Below are positions 60,068 to 64,000 of a DNA stretch of 64,000 nucleotides, piece after piece. Every line of letters begins with the position of its first letter. Within the stretch, counting starts at the first letter, position 1. Both the position numbers and the translations under genes were made by a program. The stretch spans positions 992,001 to 1,056,000 of the forward strand of contig NZ_CP101943.1 of NCBI RefSeq assembly GCF_024508235.1, read 5' to 3'. The notes below the pieces were generated by a model. That model was not told the DNA's origin. It did no database searches and saw only the letters and a program-made list of their open reading frames with translations. The stretch comes from Halococcus qingdaonensis. Its GTDB lineage: Archaea > Halobacteriota > Halobacteria > Halobacteriales > Halococcaceae.

Positions 60068-61636
60068 GTGAGTGGACATCTCGCCGAGCGGTTCGGGACG
60101 GCCGGCAACGCCCTGGCGGTCGGCGAGAGCGAGGTGCGAACCTACGTGTGGACGGCACTGCTGCTGACCACACTGATCGCCGTCTGCGTGCCCGTAGTCG
60201 CTGCGGTGAGCGGTCTCCCGACCCCGGTGCTCGTCGTCGTCGCCGGCCTCTGCTATCTCGCGGTCGTGTTCGCGAGCGGACATGCTCTCGCGGGGCTCGC
60301 GAGCGCCGCCATCGTCCTCACACTGTTTGACATCTCTACGACGCTCGTCGAGGGGCCCGGCATCGCGACGATCGACGTGATGGCCGCCGACGTCGTCACC
60401 GTCCCGTTGCTGTTCGTCCTCCTCTACGAGTTTCTCGACGACCGACCGTCCGTGGGGTTCAACGGGCGGTCGATCGCGACGTTCGGACTGGTCGGGTTCG
60501 TCGCCTGGGCGTTCGTCGCCGGCCTCGTCGCCAACGGTGGCTCGTCGGGGGCCGGTGTCATGTACGCCATCGAGCAGTTGCGCAATCTCGTCGTGTTCGC
60601 CGTCGCCGCGCTGATCGTCCACCGATCGGATGTCCGCTGTGTCGTCTACCCGTTTCTCGTCGCCGTCGCGGGCAACCTGCTGCTCTCGCTCGCGCAGATC
60701 GTCAACGAGGGGATGCTCGGCTTCCCGTTTCTCGGCGAGCCGCCCGACCGCTATCTACGCTCGTTTATGCTAAGCTCGTTCGAGATCGCGACCGGCTTCT
60801 ACGCGGGCGGGTTCGTCGGCCACGGCCGCGAACTGGTGATGGTGCTGTTGCTCGCGCTCCCGCTCGCAGTCGCCGTCACGATCCGGCGCGCGTGGCTCTC
60901 GCCGTTCGTCGTGGCTGCGGCTGCCGTTTCTGTGCTCTCGATCCGCGTCGCCGACACGGACGCCGGCTGGGCGACGCTCATCCTGCTCGGACTCGGTTTC
61001 GGCGCATGTCTCACTCTCTGGCTGCTCGTCACCGCGAAGCGACGCCATTCGATCGCCGTGACGGCGTCCGCCAGCGTCGTCGCGATCGCCGTCTGGGGGG
61101 TCATCGCCCGCGTGCTGTTGTTCGTCCTCCAGTCAGGTGACGGCGACACGTCGATCTTCCGCACCGATACGCTGGCGATACGGATCGAGGAGTACGTCAC
61201 GGCGATCCAGCTCGCGGTCAAATATCCGCTGTTCGGCATCGGCGGGAAGAACTTCTACGTGTTCTCGGAGCGCTACGGGCTGCCGGCGGATCTCGGCGTC
61301 CACAACACCATCCTGTCGAACCTCGCCGCGACGGGGTTCGTCGGCGGTGGCCTCTATCTCCTCGCCATTCTCACTGTGGCGTTCGTTGCTTTCCGGCTGA
61401 TCGTGAGCACTGAGGGCGTCGAGCGTCTGCTGTGGATCGCCATGCTCTGTTCGATGGCCACCTTCCACGCCTACTCCTCGTGGATGGCAGCCTACCACTG
61501 GACGGTCGGCAACGCGGCGTTCTGGCTGCTCGCCGGCGCGACGATCGGCACGGCGAGTCGCCGCTACCGTGGTTGGACGACGAACACCGAGGTGACAGAG
61601 GAAGAACTGTCGACGACGGGTCGCATCCAGGGCTGA
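60068..61636 (+). CDS. O-antigen ligase/polymerase-like membrane protein
   Basis: A 522-residue protein with about 12 membrane helices. The Wzy/WaaL-type signature near the end is GVHNTILSNLAATGFVGGG, with a large extracytoplasmic loop before it (residues about 350-415). A GTG at 60068 is preferred as start; an ATG at 60032 adds 12 residues with no family pattern. An AT-rich CCTATATTG lies 20 bases before the GTG. Such enzymes ligate or polymerise glycans on lipid carriers. The acceptor in archaea is unknown. Confidence 0.8.
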   Translation: MSGHLAERFGTAGNALAVGESEVRTYVWTALLLTTLIAVCVPVVAAVSGLPTPVLVVVAGLCYLAVVFASGHALAGLASAAIVLTLFDISTTLVEGPGIATIDVMAADVVTVPLLFVLLYEFLDDRPSVGFNGRSIATFGLVGFVAWAFVAGLVANGGSSGAGVMYAIEQLRNLVVFAVAALIVHRSDVRCVVYPFLVAVAGNLLLSLAQIVNEGMLGFPFLGEPPDRYLRSFMLSSFEIATGFYAGGFVGHGRELVMVLLLALPLAVAVTIRRAWLSPFVVAAAAVSVLSIRVADTDAGWATLILLGLGFGACLTLWLLVTAKRRHSIAVTASASVVAIAVWGVIARVLLFVLQSGDGDTSIFRTDTLAIRIEEYVTAIQLAVKYPLFGIGGKNFYVFSERYGLPADLGVHNTILSNLAATGFVGGGLYLLAILTVAFVAFRLIVSTEGVERLLWIAMLCSMATFHAYSSWMAAYHWTVGNAAFWLLAGATIGTASRRYRGWTTNTEVTEEELSTTGRIQG

Positions 61637-61678
61637 CCCCACCGAGCGGTTTTACCGATCCGCCACGATACCGTTCGC

Positions 61679-62848
61679 ATGCGCGATGCATACGTCGTCG
61701 GCGCGGGCCAGTCGCCGTTCGGCTCGTTCCCGGACGCGACCTACCGTTCGCTGTTCGAGACGGCCTTCGACCGCGCGCTCGACAGTACCAGCGGGGCGTT
61801 CGATCCCGATCGCATCGACGAGGCCTTCCTCGGAACGCTCGGCGTCGGCGGCCGTCAGATCGGTCTGAGCGCGCCGGCCGTCACCGAACACGTCGGCCTC
61901 CACACGACTCCGACGACGCGCGTCGAGAACGCCTGTGCGGCCGGCGGCTACGCGTTCCGGTCGGCGGTCACGGCGGTGCAGTCGGGCCGGGCCGACGTCG
62001 TCCTCGCCGGCGGCTACGAAGTGATGACCGACACGAGCGCCGACCAGACCAGATGGTGGCTCGGCGTGAGCGGCGACACCGAGTACGAGCGTCTCAGCGG
62101 GACGACCTTTGCGGGGGTGTACGCCCAGATGGCGAACGCCTACTTTCACGAGTACGACGCGGACCCGGAGGCGCTCGCACGGGTCGCCGTCAAAAACCAC
62201 GCCAACGGTGCCGAGAACCCGAACGCACATCTCGGATTCGCCTGCTCGATGGCCGACGCGACCGATGCACCACCGGTGGCCGATCCGCTCAATCGCTATC
62301 ATTGCTGTCCGATCTCCGACGGGGCGAGCGCCGTCCTCGTGGTTTCGGAGGACGTCGCAGAAGAGTTCGCCCCCGTTCGCGTCGCGGGCGTCGGCGCGGC
62401 GAGCGGTCGTGTCGGTCTGTTCGAGCGCGACACCCTCACCTCGATCCCGGCGAGCGCGGCTGCCGCCGAGCGCGCCTACGAGCGAGCCGACATCGACCCA
62501 GAAGACGTCGATTTCGCCGAGGTCCACGATTGTTTCGCCATCGCGGAACTGCTGGCCTACGAGGATCTCGGCTTCTGCGAGCGCGGCGAGGCGGGGGCGC
62601 TCCTCGACGACGGGCGGACCGATCCCGACGGTGAACTGCCGGTCAACACCTCCGGCGGGCTGAAATCGAAGGGCCATCCGATCGGCGCGACCGGCACCGG
62701 ACAGCTCGTCGAGCTGTTCGAGCAGTTCCAAGAACGCGCACACGTCCAAGTCGATTCGCCCGAGATCGGCCTCGCCCACAACGTCGGCGGGAGCGGCGGC
62801 GGGGCCACGGTGACGGTTCTCGAACGCACGGACGTGGGAGGGGCGTAA
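61679..62848 (+). CDS. Thiolase-family protein (acetyl-CoA C-acetyltransferase-like)
   Basis: A 389-residue thiolase. The nucleophilic Cys is in VENACAAGGYAFRSA. The catalytic His residues are in AEVHDCFAIAEL and KSKGHPIGATGTGQ. Its stop overlaps the start of an HMG-CoA-synthase-like gene (TAATG). This pairing recalls the archaeal arrangement in which a thiolase, HMG-CoA synthase and an OB-fold DUF35 protein form one complex. Whether this pair acts in the mevalonate pathway or in another acyl-CoA pathway is open. Confidence 0.9.
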   Translation: MRDAYVVGAGQSPFGSFPDATYRSLFETAFDRALDSTSGAFDPDRIDEAFLGTLGVGGRQIGLSAPAVTEHVGLHTTPTTRVENACAAGGYAFRSAVTAVQSGRADVVLAGGYEVMTDTSADQTRWWLGVSGDTEYERLSGTTFAGVYAQMANAYFHEYDADPEALARVAVKNHANGAENPNAHLGFACSMADATDAPPVADPLNRYHCCPISDGASAVLVVSEDVAEEFAPVRVAGVGAASGRVGLFERDTLTSIPASAAAAERAYERADIDPEDVDFAEVHDCFAIAELLAYEDLGFCERGEAGALLDDGRTDPDGELPVNTSGGLKSKGHPIGATGTGQLVELFEQFQERAHVQVDSPEIGLAHNVGGSGGGATVTVLERTDVGGA

Positions 62849-64000
62849 TGAGGGGTCTCGACGCCGTCGCGACCTATCTCCCGTGCTACCGACTCGCCGG
62901 TGAGGCGGTCGAGGAGGCGTGGGGTCGGAGTCCGCACCGAGAAATGGTGGTGCCTGGGGCCGACGAGGACGCCTTTACGATGGCCGTCGCGGCGACCGAG
63001 CGGCTGATCGAGACGGGTGTCGAGCGTGAGGCGATCGAACACGTCGCCCTCGCGAGCACGACGCCACCGCTGGACGAAGGGCTGTTCGCACCGCGACTCG
63101 GACGCGCGCTCGGGCTGGAACGGGACGTGGAAACGAGCGAGCACACCGGGAGTACGCTCGCTGGTGCCGAGGCGCTCTCGCGGGCGCTCGACGCCAACGG
63201 ACCGGCGCTCGTGGTCGTGTCGGACTGCCCCAACGGCGATCCGGCCGATGGGTGGGGTGCCGGCGCGGTCGCACTCCTCGTCGCCGACGAGGCCACCGTC
63301 GGGATTCCAGAACGGGCGTGGTACGCCGACGAGTATCCCGGACTCCGCTATCGCGAGCGCGGTTCGGAGGACGTGGCGTCGATCGGCGTCACGACGTACG
63401 AGCGGGACGCGATCCGGGAATGCGTGGCCGGGGCCGCCACAAGGATCGACGATATCGAGAGCGTCGCGCACGCCGCGCTCCACCAGCCCGACGCGCGGAT
63501 GCCGAGCCGTATCGCGGGCGATCTCTCGATCAACGACGATGTGATCGAACGCGGCACCGTCGTCGGTCGGGTGGGTGATGCCGGCGCGGCCACCGTCTTC
63601 CTGGGACTGGCTCGCGCGCTCAGGGGTGCCGACGCGGACGACCGGACACTCGCGGGCGCGTTCGGTAGCGGTGGCGCAGGAGCGGCGTTCGTCCTCGATG
63701 GCGGCCTCGATATCGCGGGGCTCGCTGATGGGGAAATCCCCAGTGGCGAGCGGATCTCGTACACGACCGCCCTCCGCAAGCGTGGCGTGCTCGACGAGGA
63801 GGAAGTCGCGGGCGGCGGCGCACGCGTCAGCCTCCCGACGTGGCGCGAGAGCCTCGACCAGCGCTACCGACTCCGGGCCGGGCGCTGTCCCGACTGCGAA
63901 ACGGTGGCGTTCCCGCCGGAAGGTGCCTGTCCGCACTGCGGTTCGCGAGCCGATTACGAGCCGTACGACCTGCCACGCGTCGGCGTCGTTAGGGCGCGAA
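62848..64000 (+). CDS. HMG-CoA-synthase-like thiolase-fold protein fused to zinc ribbon (partial)
   Basis: At least 384 residues; it runs off the window end. The N-terminal 300 residues are an HMG-CoA-synthase/KAS-III fold (RGLDAVATYLPCYRL start; HQPDARMPSRIAG with the conserved His). A C-terminal DUF35-type rubredoxin-like zinc ribbon follows (Cys347/350 and Cys361/364 in CPDC and CPHC). The segment where HMG-CoA synthases have the nucleophilic Cys reads SEHTGSTLAGAEAL, with no Cys. It is coupled to the upstream thiolase gene. Confidence 0.82.
   Translation, partial: MRGLDAVATYLPCYRLAGEAVEEAWGRSPHREMVVPGADEDAFTMAVAATERLIETGVEREAIEHVALASTTPPLDEGLFAPRLGRALGLERDVETSEHTGSTLAGAEALSRALDANGPALVVVSDCPNGDPADGWGAGAVALLVADEATVGIPERAWYADEYPGLRYRERGSEDVASIGVTTYERDAIRECVAGAATRIDDIESVAHAALHQPDARMPSRIAGDLSINDDVIERGTVVGRVGDAGAATVFLGLARALRGADADDRTLAGAFGSGGAGAAFVLDGGLDIAGLADGEIPSGERISYTTALRKRGVLDEEEVAGGGARVSLPTWRESLDQRYRLRAGRCPDCETVAFPPEGACPHCGSRADYEPYDLPRVGVVRAR

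Noticed and set aside
62557-63936. Minus-strand frame opposite the thiolase and HMG-CoA-synthase-like genes
   Set aside because: The plus strand encodes clear family motifs with a coupled start; the minus frame is low-complexity Arg/Ser/Ala.

Overview
The window is chromosomal DNA of an extremely halophilic archaeon (class Halobacteria). The evidence is high G+C, very acidic proteins, archaeal-only genes (TFE, S3Ae, Pcc1, aTrm56, archaeal RibL), HTH_10/Bat-type regulators, Tat lipoproteins and TATA boxes about 26 bases before many start codons. Genus cannot be fixed from sequence alone; a Halococcus-like organism is a guess.

Layout. 1-34.3 kb is an ordinary core region with many overlapping or closely spaced genes. 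It contains a SpoU methyltransferase, dnaJ, an aminotransferase, an MFS sugar porter, a UbiA-family protein, a bactofilin/GTPase pair, azlCD, acyl-CoA dehydrogenase and cysE. An information-processing cluster follows (aTrm56, TFE, DUF2110-like, lipoprotein, RNase R), then acetamidase, tRNA-Ala(GGC), rps15/RecJ-like/pcc1/rps3ae, halocyanin, a CDP-alcohol phosphatidyltransferase, a HEAT protein, a PLD-like protein, an active-type DHH/S1 protein, a JAMM desampylase-like protein and ribL.

34.3-44.9 kb is an accessory, decaying region. A type IV pilus-like operon lies on the minus strand. pilB has an in-frame amber codon. pilC is split by an IS1595-like element and cut off by an IS4-family element. 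A secreted Ig-like/pilus-associated gene is split by an ISH8-like IS4 element with a 10-bp target duplication, and its front end was removed at an IS5-family element. Three insertion sequences show clear target-site duplications, so the pre-insertion reading frames can be rebuilt for two of the insertions. Between the IS5 and IS4 elements lies about 1.1 kb of non-coding DNA made of eight diverged tandem units. Each unit carries a CGTGGG/CCCACG hairpin, usually a second hairpin and a TAGATTGTGGCCA-like box. This array is the most unusual object in the window. The IS1595-like transposase is split over two frames exactly at an A-AAA-AAG slippery heptamer, consistent with -1 frameshifting.

45-64 kb is core again: a PiT phosphate transporter, a repeat lipoprotein, an aminotransferase with an Lrp/AsnC regulator, a REC-GAF-HTH_10 regulator next to a large REC/PAS/GAF histidine kinase with a closely related receiver domain, a redoxin, acyl-CoA ligase, acyl-CoA dehydrogenase, an Eis-like acetyltransferase, UppP, an O-antigen-ligase-like protein, and a thiolase followed by an HMG-CoA-synthase-like protein that runs off the window end.
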